DNA of 36,964 nt from an uncultured Desulfuromonadales bacterium. Lineage in GTDB: Bacteria > Desulfobacterota > Desulfuromonadia > Desulfuromonadales > Geopsychrobacteraceae. Positions 24,069 through 31,978 of this stretch are shown here, in pieces. Position 1 is the first letter of the stretch; each line of letters opens with the position of its first letter. The stretch is from positions 1-36,964 of the forward strand of contig CAMYNC010000037.1 of NCBI GenBank assembly GCA_947259685.1. The letters run 5' to 3'. The notes beneath the pieces were generated by a model. That model was given only the letters and a program-made list of their open reading frames with translations. It was not told where the DNA came from and made no database searches. Position numbers and translations under genes: made by a program.

Positions 24069-25036
24069 TCGCGCCCCCCATCCTGGATTCGATCGACCCC
24101 CTGCTGAGCCGCCTGGTGCCCGGGGTCTAGTTCCAACACCTTAGAGAACGACTCGAATGCTCCAGCCTCATCGTGCATCTTTTCCCGACAAAGGCCAAGA
24201 AAATAAAAGAATTCCGGATTGGGCAGTTCAGCTGGCAGACTGCCCTCCTCTTCCAACAGTTCCATGATATGACAAGCTTGCTGGTATTCACGGATATTGT
24301 AATGTTCCATCGCCACGCCGATCGATTCGAGTTTTTCGACCAATGGCTGAGCAGGCAATTCACCAGCAACAATCCGCTCGATACGGGCCTGTAATTTTGC
24401 CTTTGATTCCCCTTCCTCCAACTGATCGACCACAATCTGCCAGTAAAGTTTGGCCTGCGGATAAGCTCCAATAAAAAAACAGACTTGGGCGAGATAGTTC
24501 AGGTTAGCCAGTTCCTTGGGATTGCGGCGGCGCGCCTTCTCCAGCCAGAGGCGCGCCTCCCCCAGTTCACGGCGAACATTGATCAGTTCGGTATAGATCA
24601 GCGCCAGTTCAAAATAAGCAATACCGATCCGCAACAGCAGACCAAAATTCTCCGGTTCAAGAAGGGCAAGAATCTTCAACATGCCAATTTTGCGGCGGAT
24701 ATAGGGCGGATCAACCTCCTTGGCTTCCAGCATAATGACCTGGGAGCCGATATCCGCAAGATAAAAGGGATAGGCCGCTTTCAAAATTCGAGCGTACTCA
24801 GCATTATGCGGACAATCAGGATAGCGCCGCAGGTAATCGTAAAGCCCCTCACCGATAATTTTCTCTGAAGGGTTTGGCGATTTATGCAAATCTGCGGTGT
24901 GGATCGGCAGCGGCAACTGCGGCACCTCAATCTCCTGATTGTCGGGGCCAGTGGTGATAGTCATTCCTGCCGGCGGCATCCAGAAACTGTATTCGACCGG
25001 ATCGAGAGGTTGGTTTTCATCAAGCATAATCATCAT
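24065..25036 (-). CDS. TPR-repeat protein of unknown function
   Basis: A 323-residue cytoplasmic protein without signal peptide or membrane helix. The C-terminal two thirds consist of helical repeats: examples are the repeat around residues 165-200 (NPKELANLNYLAQVCFFIG, then an A-rich helix) and the last repeat around 285-315 (EFFYFLGLCREKMHDEAGAF, then VLELDPGH), both with the TPR-like small-residue pattern. The N-terminus is proline-rich and likely disordered. Such proteins are adaptors; nothing in the sequence identifies its partner. It is coupled to the 56-residue membrane protein by an ATGA overlap, so the pair may act together at the inner membrane. The start is uncertain between ATG 25036, 25033 and 25027. 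There is no strong ribosome site. Confidence 0.65.
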   Translation of the reverse strand: MMIMLDENQPLDPVEYSFWMPPAGMTITTGPDNQEIEVPQLPLPIHTADLHKSPNPSEKIIGEGLYDYLRRYPDCPHNAEYARILKAAYPFYLADIGSQVIMLEAKEVDPPYIRRKIGMLKILALLEPENFGLLLRIGIAYFELALIYTELINVRRELGEARLWLEKARRRNPKELANLNYLAQVCFFIGAYPQAKLYWQIVVDQLEEGESKAKLQARIERIVAGELPAQPLVEKLESIGVAMEHYNIREYQQACHIMELLEEEGSLPAELPNPEFFYFLGLCREKMHDEAGAFESFSKVLELDPGHQAAQQGVDRIQDGGRE

Positions 25037-25124
25037 CCTGCAATGGGGGGTAATGAAGTTGCCAGAAATCTAGCCGAGATCGACCACTGAAATCAACCGC
25101 TCGGAGAGATTTTTCCGCACAAAC

Positions 25125-25156
25125 AAAAAAGGATGAAGCAAAGAGCCTCATCCTTT
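25125..25156 (-). terminator. Intrinsic terminator of tRNA-Gln
   Basis: Minus strand AAAGGATGA and TCATCCTTT (perfect 9-bp stem) over an 11-nt loop, followed by a T-tract (complement of 25130-25125). Confidence 0.82.
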
Positions 25157-25214
25157 ATGCCGCTACCCCTCAGGATAACGCTATTCTTATAAACAGGTCA
25201 CCCTGTCGTTGTTA

Positions 25215-25289
25215 TGGCTGGGGTACCAGGATTCGAACCTGGGAATGCCGGAATCAAAATCCGGTGCCTTACCGCTTGGCGATACCCCA
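25215..25289 (-). tRNA. tRNA-Gln (anticodon TTG)
   Basis: A 75-nt gene including encoded CCA. The acceptor stem begins TGGGGTA, the anticodon stem is CCGGA/TCCGG with loop TTTTGAT giving anticodon TTG, and the T-arm has GGTTCGAATCC. It is followed by a strong terminator and is probably transcribed alone. Confidence 0.94.
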
Positions 25290-25302
25290 AAACGAGATCG
25301 AA

Positions 25303-25331
25303 TTTCTAACAGAGTTGAAAAGCGACGTCAA
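25303..25331 (-). promoter_or_regulatory. Sigma-70 promoter of tRNA-Gln
   Basis: Minus strand TTGACG (25331-25326), a 17-bp spacer and TAGAAA (25308-25303). The -35 overlaps the stop codon of the RND pump relic. Confidence 0.65.
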
Positions 25332-25565
25332 GGAAAAATTCCGCTTTTTTCAACCTGACTCAGCCTGCGTACCGACTCGGCCGGGGAGGAAAGAACCGAC
25401 ACCATAACCAGGGAAAGCAGGGTTGCGAAAGCCAGGCCGAAGATCACCGTAACGGCCATCGGCCCACCAGTCAGCGGACTCCCCCGCAGATTTCCCAGGC
25501 GAAGGGTTTATAATCGAAACCGATCCCGACCGCCATCGGCATCAGTATTAACCCGTGGGTGCTAT
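25328..25565 (-). pseudogene. C-terminal relic of an RND efflux pump gene
   Basis: The minus strand encodes the last membrane region of an RND transporter in two frames. LILMPMAVGIGFDY reads in the frame of the TolC-like gene. After the GGGGG run at about 25483-25487 the frame changes and SPLTGGPMAVTVIFGLAFATLL follows, then a degenerate tail to TGA at 25330-25328. The order and motifs (LxPMAxGIG, GPMAVTVIFGLAxAT) match the last two helices of HAE-type pumps. Everything upstream of this point in the pump is missing; the TolC-like gene joins it directly. It is a deletion remnant, not a functional protein. Confidence 0.78.
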
Positions 25566-27087
25566 TTTGCCGAAGAAGATTCATCTTCCGCATCCTTTGC
25601 CGTCTGCCGCGAGCGAAGTTCATCTGTGCGACAGCCAATTGATACTGCACCAAAGAAAAAATCCGATCGATTTTCGCGTCGATCATCGCATTCTGAAAGA
25701 ACAGTAACCGGAAGGTATCGGAGAGACCTTCCTCCATGCGCCGTTGCTCCTGATCCACGGTTTTTATCGCCAGACCGGTCGCCCGTTCGGAAATAGCCAC
25801 CTGCTCAATACTGCTGACAAGGTTCAAGCGTTGTAACTTTAATTCTGTCTTGAGCGCCGACTCCAAATCACGTTGTTGGTATTTGGACTGTTTTTGAATG
25901 AGTCCAGCCTGCAGGTAACGTGACTTGGCTGAACGGTTGCCGAGTGGAAAGGAAAATTCCAGTCCGGCGCTCCACTGATGCCCATCCTGATCGATGGTAC
26001 TGGCGAAAGAATCGCTCCAACCACCACTGTATTTGCTCGAGCTGCCAGAGCGCTTATCTCCCGACAAACCATTTAAACCGGCCTGAAGCCTCAGGTCCAG
26101 TTGCGGTTTCAGCTGGTTTGCTGAAAACTCTTTACGCAAAGCTGAGTTTTCGATCACCACCTGGCTAATCTGTAGATCGGGCCGATTTTTTCTGGCTTCT
26201 TCATACAAGAGAGAGTCATCAGGGAGATCTAACCGCAATGGTTTTGCAGGCTCCTGAAACAGTGAACTGGCATTGAAATTTTGTTCCAGAGCATGATCCA
26301 ATAAACGGTTTAGATCTTCCAGAAATTGATCCCGTTGCTGGATCGCCACCGAGAGGCGCAATTCACGCAAGGCCAAAGCTGTTTCGGCTTCCTGCACCTC
26401 AGAAATGGGAATAACCCCGGCATCAAACTTGCGTTGATTGGCCTTAAAAAGCTCTTCCGCCAGATCCACCCCTTCCTGCTGCAAGCCGACAACCTCCGCC
26501 TGACCGGCCAGTTGCCTGCTGACCCGTTCAACCTGCAGCGCAACCGACTGAGCTGCAAACAAATAACTGAGAGCCTCCTGCTGACGCTGATTTCTAGCCA
26601 GTTGCAGATTGGTGGTATTGACCTCCTGTCCATAGCCACGGAGCAGTGGCTGGCTAAGGTCGAGCAATAACAGCGTCCGGTAACGCGGATCCAGCCCCTC
26701 GGTGATATTATTATCCGAAACCCGCTCACTGCCCAGCGACAAACTGGCACTGGCTCCAGACTGAAAATTTTTGCTTAAGCCGACTTCTCCACCCAGCCGG
26801 TCCTCATCCGAGTTATCGAAAGTGCTGAGAAATGATGCGATCGCCAACGGTGATTTAGATTCGGAGTAGCTGGTTGCAGCAAAGGCTTCAGGATCAAAAA
26901 CTGCTTCTTCCTGAATAATCTCGGTATCGCTGATTGGAATATTGAGTTGCTCGATCTGTAAACCGATATTTTTTTCGATTCCCAGCTTGATGAGTTCCCG
27001 AATTCCCCGTTGGTCCTGAGCCAACACAGAAACTGGTGCGAGCAAGCCACTCAATATCAGCAACATACAGAAGTATCGAAATGTCAT
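25471..27087 (-). CDS. TolC-family outer-membrane efflux protein, C-terminus altered by fusion to RND relic
   Basis: A roughly 538-residue outer-membrane factor. ATG 27087 follows AGAGGGGA and opens a signal peptide (about 24 residues, ending VSVLA). Two TolC-type coiled-coil halves follow; QPLLRGYGQEV (about residues 135-145) and the helix with YLFAAQSVALQVERVSRQLAG are typical, as is the final YQLAVAQMNFARG (about 485-497). Normally the protein ends soon after this. Here about 30 residues from an RND pump continue it in frame (THGLILMPMAVGIGFDY and after) up to TGA at 25471. It may still make a working channel because the core is present. The lost adaptor and pump genes mean it has no partner here. 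An earlier in-frame start (27168) lacks a signal peptide and is rejected. Confidence 0.78.
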   Translation of the reverse strand: MTFRYFCMLLILSGLLAPVSVLAQDQRGIRELIKLGIEKNIGLQIEQLNIPISDTEIIQEEAVFDPEAFAATSYSESKSPLAIASFLSTFDNSDEDRLGGEVGLSKNFQSGASASLSLGSERVSDNNITEGLDPRYRTLLLLDLSQPLLRGYGQEVNTTNLQLARNQRQQEALSYLFAAQSVALQVERVSRQLAGQAEVVGLQQEGVDLAEELFKANQRKFDAGVIPISEVQEAETALALRELRLSVAIQQRDQFLEDLNRLLDHALEQNFNASSLFQEPAKPLRLDLPDDSLLYEEARKNRPDLQISQVVIENSALRKEFSANQLKPQLDLRLQAGLNGLSGDKRSGSSSKYSGGWSDSFASTIDQDGHQWSAGLEFSFPLGNRSAKSRYLQAGLIQKQSKYQQRDLESALKTELKLQRLNLVSSIEQVAISERATGLAIKTVDQEQRRMEEGLSDTFRLLFFQNAMIDAKIDRIFSLVQYQLAVAQMNFARGRRQRMRKMNLLRQNSTHGLILMPMAVGIGFDYKPFAWEICGGVR

Positions 27088-27441
27088 CTGGCAATCCCCT
27101 CTAAGGCTTGAGTAAACAGTGTCCGCAGGCCAGTTTCTACCTCTTCGTAGCTGTGTGTAGTGCCTCATCGTGCTCCTCTAACTTTGGTCGGTGAAAGAAG
27201 CCGTGAGACTACCGCAGCCTATCCATCAAACCAACCAAGTTGCAGTTGCACTTACAAATTGAATCCGGGCTCCTAAAAACTCGACCGCGTTCGAGCTTAT
27301 TCAATAGCGACTGCATGTCAAGGGATTCCTCGACCCTGGTCGAGATTTAACATGGCCCAAAAAGACTGCATTAAGTGTTGCAACATCGCTTTCAATGAAA
27401 TAACGTTAAGTTAGCTTGTTAGCTTCCCAAAGGAGATCTAT
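27088..27441. promoter_or_regulatory. Divergent regulatory region with paired 16-bp palindromes
   Basis: The gap between the TolC-like gene and the PilZ gene. Two related inverted repeats, CTCGACCGCGTTCGAG (27280-27295) and CTCGACCCTGGTCGAG (27329-27344), share CTCGACC at the left end and TCGAG at the right end. Their centres lie 49 bp apart. They look like operator sites of a dimeric repressor controlling one or both genes. I see no clear sigma-70 or sigma-54 promoter. Confidence 0.45.
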
Positions 27442-27834
27442 ATGGTTGCAAAGGACGAGGAGCCAGATACCAGCCAAGCAACTGCCGACCTGCGAAAAAA
27501 TCTTCGGGCGCCATTGATTATCCAAAAGGTTTTGCTGGATGCTGATCGGCCGGTTTTTTTTGGTTATACAAAAAATATCAGTCGTAGCGGAATGTTTATC
27601 GCGACCACCAATCCTATCGAACCTGGAGAAAGGATTAACCTCCAGATCCCCTTGCCGGCAACATTGACCGGGACCATTCGCTGCAGCTGCGAGGTGGTCT
27701 GGAAGCGTCCTTACGGCAAGCATCTGCCTTTTGAACCGGGGTTAGGAATGAAGTTTATCGATATGCCAGCTGAGGTTTCAGAGCAGATCGACAGCTGGAT
27801 TAAAGCAGAAATGAACGAGGAAGAATCAAAATAA
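27442..27834 (+). CDS. PilZ-domain protein (possible c-di-GMP effector)
   Basis: A 130-residue single-domain PilZ protein. The N-terminal RKNLR (about residues 18-22) fits the RxxxR motif and NISRSGMFI (about 45-53) fits the (D/N)xSxxG motif, the two c-di-GMP contacts. GLGMKFIDMP (about 103-112) closes the barrel as in the PilZ type common in delta-proteobacteria. It is expected to bind c-di-GMP and act on a partner protein; nothing here names that partner. A very good ribosome site (AAAGGAGA, 6-7 nt before ATG 27442) and a terminator at its stop make it a single-gene unit. The first 12 residues are acidic and likely flexible. Confidence 0.85.
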   Translation: MVAKDEEPDTSQATADLRKNLRAPLIIQKVLLDADRPVFFGYTKNISRSGMFIATTNPIEPGERINLQIPLPATLTGTIRCSCEVVWKRPYGKHLPFEPGLGMKFIDMPAEVSEQIDSWIKAEMNEEESK

Positions 27835-27861
27835 AAAGCCCGACGACACGCCGGGCTTTTT
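27833..27861. terminator. Bidirectional intrinsic terminator
   Basis: AAAAAGCCCG and CGGGCTTTTT form the stem over a 9-nt loop. The T-tracts on both strands let it end the plus-strand PilZ gene and the minus-strand gltX operon. Confidence 0.88.
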
Positions 27862-27878
27862 GAGTGAATGGCAGCCTT

Positions 27879-29273
27879 CTACAGCGCTGCCTGAGCCTGC
27901 TTTATGCGCTGCAGTGACCGCTCTTTACCTAGCACCTGTAACACGTCGTAAATGCTCGGGCTGGCGGTTCCACCGGTGAGGGCGACCCGCAACGGCTGGG
28001 CAACCTTACCGAACTTGAGTCTGCTCTTTTCCATAATCACCGCAAACGCGGCCTCGAGCTGTTGTTCGCTGAATTCGGGACAGGCTTCCAGTTCAGCGAT
28101 CAGGGTCGCAAACAGCTCAGCCTGATCCGGTTTCAGGAACTTATTCTGCGCTTTTTCCTCGTAGACAATCACATCGGCAAAATAGAAAGCAGCGCCTTCA
28201 GCCATCTCGACCAGGGTTGCCGCCCGCTCGCGCAGGCTTTCCACCACTGCAATCATATCCGGGCCTTTACCAAGATCGAGCCCCTGCTGTTCAAGGAATG
28301 GAGTCAACAGTTCGGCCAGCCGTTCTGCATCCCCAGTCTTAATATAGTGGCTGTTAAGCCAGAGCAGTTTCTCCGGGTTGAAGACCCCAGCCGAACGTCC
28401 GACATTGTCCAGGCTGAACTTTTCAATCAGCTCATCCATACTGAAGATCTCTTCGTCACCATAGGACCAACCGAGCCGCACCAGATAGTTGACCATCGCC
28501 TCCGGCAGGTAGCCCATTTCCTGATAGGCCATCACCGAAGTTGCGCCGTGCCGTTTTGAGAGCCGCTTTTTATCCGAGCCAAGAATCATCGGCACATGGG
28601 CAAATCCTGGCACTTCGTAGCCAAGCGCCTGATAGAGCAGAATCTGCCGTGGGGTGTTGTTGATATGGTCATCGCCGCGAAGGACCAGGTTTATCCCCAT
28701 TTCGGCATCATCGATTACCACCACCAGATTATAGGTCGGAGTCCCATCGGTACGTTGAATAATCAGGTCGTCCAACTCTTCATGGCGGACACTGATCGCG
28801 CCCTTGATCTTATCAACAAAAGTGGTTTCCTCCTGACCTTCCGGTAGACGGAACCGAACGACACAGGGTGCATCAGGCTGATCGCTGCGCTCACGGCAGG
28901 TGCCGTCATATTTCGGCTTGCGCCCTTCTTTCATGGCCAGTTCACGCTTCGCGGTCAGCTCTTCTGCAGTGCAATAGCACTTATAGGCCTTTCCCTCAGC
29001 GAGCAACTGCTGGACTTTCTCCTTATACATCGGAAAACGCTCCGACTGATAAATCGGGCCTTCGTCGCAGGAGAAACCGAGCCACTCCATGGCATCGAGG
29101 ATGGCATCGACCGACTCCTGGCTGGAACGCTCGACATCGGTATCTTCGATCCGCAGAACAAAGACACCCGCCTGTTTTTTGGCCAGTAAATAATTGAACA
29201 GCGCCGTGCGGGCCCCGCCAATATGCAGGTAACCGGTGGGGCTGGGAGCGAAACGGACACGCAACTGGGACAT
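27879..29273 (-). CDS. gltX: Glutamyl-tRNA synthetase
   Basis: A 464-residue class I aminoacyl-tRNA synthetase. The HIGH motif is in [10 protein letters not shown] (about residues 10-19) and the KMSKS motif reads KRLSKRHG (about 236-243); the GluRS-specific segment YNLVVVIDD (about 180) is present. It charges tRNA-Glu with glutamate; whether it also charges tRNA-Gln cannot be told here. ATG 29273 has AGGAG 8-9 nt before it; an upstream in-frame start at 29309 gives a 12-residue extension and is less likely. The length matches bacterial GluRS (460-490). It is the last gene of a probable tauE-amrB-gltX run. Confidence 0.96.
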   Translation of the reverse strand: MSQLRVRFAPSPTGYLHIGGARTALFNYLLAKKQAGVFVLRIEDTDVERSSQESVDAILDAMEWLGFSCDEGPIYQSERFPMYKEKVQQLLAEGKAYKCYCTAEELTAKRELAMKEGRKPKYDGTCRERSDQPDAPCVVRFRLPEGQEETTFVDKIKGAISVRHEELDDLIIQRTDGTPTYNLVVVIDDAEMGINLVLRGDDHINNTPRQILLYQALGYEVPGFAHVPMILGSDKKRLSKRHGATSVMAYQEMGYLPEAMVNYLVRLGWSYGDEEIFSMDELIEKFSLDNVGRSAGVFNPEKLLWLNSHYIKTGDAERLAELLTPFLEQQGLDLGKGPDMIAVVESLRERAATLVEMAEGAAFYFADVIVYEEKAQNKFLKPDQAELFATLIAELEACPEFSEQQLEAAFAVIMEKSRLKFGKVAQPLRVALTGGTASPSIYDVLQVLGKERSLQRIKQAQAAL

Positions 29274-29352
29274 CGAAAACTCCTTATAATAAATAAGACC
29301 GCGAGACACGCGGCCTGGTTATACAGCAAGTGCAAATTTCAGAGCAAACATT

Positions 29353-30156
29353 TTAACTGATGGTGAGACCAGCGTAGCCGACCACCCGGCTGTTATCGCC
29401 GTTGATCTGACCGGAATGGGCATAACAGACCAAGCGACACTGTTTGGCGCCACACTCTTTGGCGGCCTGCAGCACCACCACCGCCGGCAGCACCCCGCAC
29501 ATGCTGATGCGGTTTTCCGTCACCGTGTTAAACAAGCGCTCGGGGTCGAAAGCCGTCATCGCATCGATCGCCAGGTGATCAAGCTGTTGGGTGCGGTCCG
29601 CATCAAGAAAATGATTCATATCACTGCTGGCCAGCAGCAGCACCTCTTCCTCAAGGTCCTGCAGGATAGCAGCCACCGCGGAACCAAGCTGCAGACAGTC
29701 TGCAAGCGACAGGGAACGCAGAGCAATCGGCACCACCTGCAACCCTGGCTGAAGTTTTTGCAGCAGTGGCAGCATGACTTCAAGGGAATGTTCCTGCAGG
29801 TGGGCGCGCTCATCCTGCCGAATCTGCGGAATCTGCTCGCAGAGTTTGCGCCGCAAACCGGTTGCGATTGGTACCGTTCCCAAGGGAGTTTCCCAGGCAT
29901 CTGCAGCACTGCAGGCGATATCATCGCCTAAGCCGTAATGGTTCGGGCCAAACATCAGTAAGGTCGGTGGAATTTTCGTTTGCGCCAGCAATTTGCCAGC
30001 AACCGCCCCCGAGTAGACATAACCGGCGTGCGGGACGATAACCCCAGTGGCTGGCTGTGGGGCCTGCGCGGAATCCAGGAGCGAGGCGAGTTGCCTGGAG
30101 AGTTCATTTACATCAGCCGGATAAAAACTCCCAGCAACAGCAGGTTGACGGATCAT
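29353..30156 (-). CDS. amrB: AmmeMemoRadiSam system protein B (MEMO1 family)
   Basis: A 267-residue MEMO-like protein. Family blocks seen are PAVAGSFYPAD (about residues 5-15), VPHAGYVYSG (about 41-50, a conserved histidine), FGPNHYG (about 69-75), EHSLEVMLP (about 121-129), SSDMNHF (about 177-183) and NGDNSRVVGYAG near the end. The human homologue MEMO1 and bacterial homologues share a metal-binding cleft built from these His/Asp/Cys positions. Its biochemical role is not settled; in many bacteria it lies near a radical SAM protein and an AMMECR1 protein, neither of which is in this window. It starts at ATG 30156, 14 nt after tauE, and gltX follows after 79 nt. Confidence 0.9.
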   Translation of the reverse strand: MIRQPAVAGSFYPADVNELSRQLASLLDSAQAPQPATGVIVPHAGYVYSGAVAGKLLAQTKIPPTLLMFGPNHYGLGDDIACSAADAWETPLGTVPIATGLRRKLCEQIPQIRQDERAHLQEHSLEVMLPLLQKLQPGLQVVPIALRSLSLADCLQLGSAVAAILQDLEEEVLLLASSDMNHFLDADRTQQLDHLAIDAMTAFDPERLFNTVTENRISMCGVLPAVVVLQAAKECGAKQCRLVCYAHSGQINGDNSRVVGYAGLTIS

Positions 30157-30170
30157 AACGGCCTCCCCTC

Positions 30171-30983
30171 TCAGCTGAAAAGGATTTTACAGCCGACAAA
30201 AGCCAGCAACACCGCAAAAGCCTTAACCAACTTTTCCTGACTGGTGCGCGATGCCAGTTTAACTCCCAGCCGAGCGCAGATGATGCTCAACGGAGCGACT
30301 ATTGTTGCTACTACAACATTAACATAGCCGAGGGAAAATTCTGCCTGCTCGGGTTGTTGCAGACCATGTAAAATATAGCCAATAGTGGCAGCAAAAGAGG
30401 AACAGACGATTAACGCACTTGAATTACCGACCGCCAGATGGATCGGCAGCTGCAACAGAATCAGCATCAGCGGAACCGCCACCACCCCGCCGCCAATGCC
30501 GAAAAATGCTGAGAAAAACCCTCCGACCAGCCCGACGATGAGCAACTGTCGGCTGGGTGGCTGGTCAGGCCGTTCGGGCGGGAGATGAGGATGAAAAAAT
30601 AGCAGCTTCAGGGCAATAATGATCTGCAGACAACCGAAAAGCGCTTTCAAATAACCGCCTGAAATAACGGCTGCTGCCGACGAGCCGAGCAGGGCACCGA
30701 GCACTCCGCCCAGCGCCAGATAGCTGACCATATGCCAATCGACGTTGCCCCGCTTGCGATGCCCCAAGGTGCTGCTGAAGGAGGTTGGAATAATAATCGC
30801 CAAGCTGGTGCCGAAGGCGGTATGCACAATCACCGGGTCAGGGAAGCCAGCCAGAGGAAACAGCCAGAGGAACAGCGGCACCAAAATCACTCCGCCGCCA
30901 ATCCCCAGCAGTCCAGCCAGAAAACCGGCAAAAGCGCCAAAAAACAGGGTCAGCAGAATGATGGGCAGGGTAAGTAAATCCAT
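30171..30983 (-). CDS. TauE/SafE-family anion permease
   Basis: A 270-residue integral membrane protein with about eight hydrophobic segments in two related halves. Each half carries the family's glycine-rich repeat: GFLAGLLGIGGGVILVPLF near residue 20-38 and GFFSAFFGIGGGVVAVPLM near residue 155-175. Members export sulfite, sulfoacetate or other organosulfur or carboxylate anions, or act in import; the substrate is not visible here. ATG 30983 (CTGGA before it) is preferred. The open frame continues upstream through the tRNA-Cys gene to 31139, but that part is the tRNA read as protein. It lies behind the tRNA-Cys terminator and so may rely on read-through or an unseen promoter. Confidence 0.88.
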   Translation of the reverse strand: MDLLTLPIILLTLFFGAFAGFLAGLLGIGGGVILVPLFLWLFPLAGFPDPVIVHTAFGTSLAIIIPTSFSSTLGHRKRGNVDWHMVSYLALGGVLGALLGSSAAAVISGGYLKALFGCLQIIIALKLLFFHPHLPPERPDQPPSRQLLIVGLVGGFFSAFFGIGGGVVAVPLMLILLQLPIHLAVGNSSALIVCSSFAATIGYILHGLQQPEQAEFSLGYVNVVVATIVAPLSIICARLGVKLASRTSQEKLVKAFAVLLAFVGCKILFS

Positions 30984-30997
30984 TGATTCCAGCGCAT

Positions 30998-31030
30998 AAA
31001 AAAAGTGCCAGCCTTTTGAGGGCTGGCACT
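30998..31030 (-). terminator. Intrinsic terminator of tRNA-Cys
   Basis: Minus strand AGTGCCAGCC/GGCTGGCACT perfect 10-bp stem (31030-31004) with a 7-nt loop, followed by at least six T. Confidence 0.92.
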
Positions 31031-31039
31031 CTGGATAAC

Positions 31040-31113
31040 TGGAGGCCTCGACCAGATTCGAACTGGTGATGGAGCTTTTGCAGAGCTCTGCCTTACCACT
31101 TGGCGACGAGGCC
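31040..31113 (-). tRNA. tRNA-Cys (anticodon GCA)
   Basis: A 74-nt gene including encoded CCA. The acceptor stem begins GGCCTCG, the anticodon stem is GAGCT/AGCTC with loop CTGCAAA giving anticodon GCA, and the T-arm has AGTTCGAATCT. Confidence 0.93.
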
Positions 31114-31140
31114 GAATATGCCGTTTCGGCGTGGTGCATT

Positions 31141-31169
31141 GAAGTACCAAATCGTTATAGGAGTGTCAA
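31141..31169 (-). promoter_or_regulatory. Weak candidate promoter of tRNA-Cys
   Basis: Minus strand TTGACA (31169-31164) is perfect, but at 17 bp the -10 reads TACTTC (31146-31141), which is poor. It overlaps the end of the secretin-like gene. Confidence 0.4.
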
Positions 31170-31975
31170 GGGGAAAATTCCGCCTCCGGATCAATTCGGA
31201 TAAAAAGCTCCTCATCACTCACACCACTGTCAGTTCGCCAGTGAATAATCGCTCGACTGATGCGATCGTTTTGGTGGATAGAACTGGCTAGCGGCTGCCA
31301 CTGCCCAAACGGCAACTGTAGACGGGTCCGCGAACCACTAAAGCTGATTTCCGGAGGATCGGTCTGCGGGCCGGACAAATGACTGAACCGGGGCTCGATA
31401 TCAACCAGTACACTTTTCGGCAAAATCTTTACCACCTGCACCCAGAAACCGACCGCGATCGTCTTATAATTGACTCTTTCAGCATAACCGGAGCTTTCAC
31501 CAGTGAAAACCGCCCATTCCTCTGTATAAGGGATATCCTTCCCGACCTCAAGCCAACCACCCTCGCCTTCCAGAACGCGCAGCATCTGTTCACTGTGTTT
31601 GGTAGAATTTCCAAGTACCCGGCCGGTTGACACTTCACCAGAGAGTTGATTTTTATTGCTGGCACTGAGGCTGCTGGAAGCTCCCTGCGCCAATATGTGG
31701 CTGCTCTCGGCCTGCTGCAACCGCACCACCAGCATGGTAAGCTGCCGATCAAGCAACTTAATGAGTTGGGTGGCCGCATTCAATGATTCACCATCAGCGA
31801 CCAGCAGCAGATGGTTCCCGGCATCGGTGACTTTTTCACCCTCATCGAGAACTTCACGCACTTTTTCGAGTAGCTCACTGCCAGGACGATATTTCAGTTC
31901 GATGATCTTGACCTCAGCAAAGACGGTTGCCGGCAGCCAGCCTAGCAGCAAAACTAAACAAATGATTCGCAACAT
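31166..31975 (-). CDS. Exported secretin-N-domain-like protein
   Basis: A 269-residue protein with a signal peptide (about 20 residues, ending VFA). The next part (about 22-90: VKIIELKYRPGSELLEKVREVL, then ADGESLNAATQLIKLLDRQ) is the short ring-building domain of type II/III and pilus secretins. After a Ser/Asn-rich linker it shows WLEVGKDIPYTEEW (about 140-153) and LVDIEPRFSHLSG, similar to the beginning of a secretin core, but the protein is far too short to form the full pore. It may be a periplasmic accessory or a truncated secretin relative. It starts 3 nt after the dehydrogenase stop with AGGAG before ATG 31975, so the two are co-transcribed. Confidence 0.7.
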   Translation of the reverse strand: MLRIICLVLLLGWLPATVFAEVKIIELKYRPGSELLEKVREVLDEGEKVTDAGNHLLLVADGESLNAATQLIKLLDRQLTMLVVRLQQAESSHILAQGASSSLSASNKNQLSGEVSTGRVLGNSTKHSEQMLRVLEGEGGWLEVGKDIPYTEEWAVFTGESSGYAERVNYKTIAVGFWVQVVKILPKSVLVDIEPRFSHLSGPQTDPPEISFSGSRTRLQLPFGQWQPLASSIHQNDRISRAIIHWRTDSGVSDEELFIRIDPEAEFSP

Positions 31976-31978
31976 AAG

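Noticed and set aside
27352..27375. A sigma-54-like GG...GC pair upstream of the PilZ gene
   Set aside because: The two elements are 12 bp apart instead of the required 10 and the flanking bases do not match.
30984..31139. N-terminal extension of the TauE-type permease
   Set aside because: The extension translates the tRNA-Cys gene and its terminator; ATG 30983 gives the normal family start.
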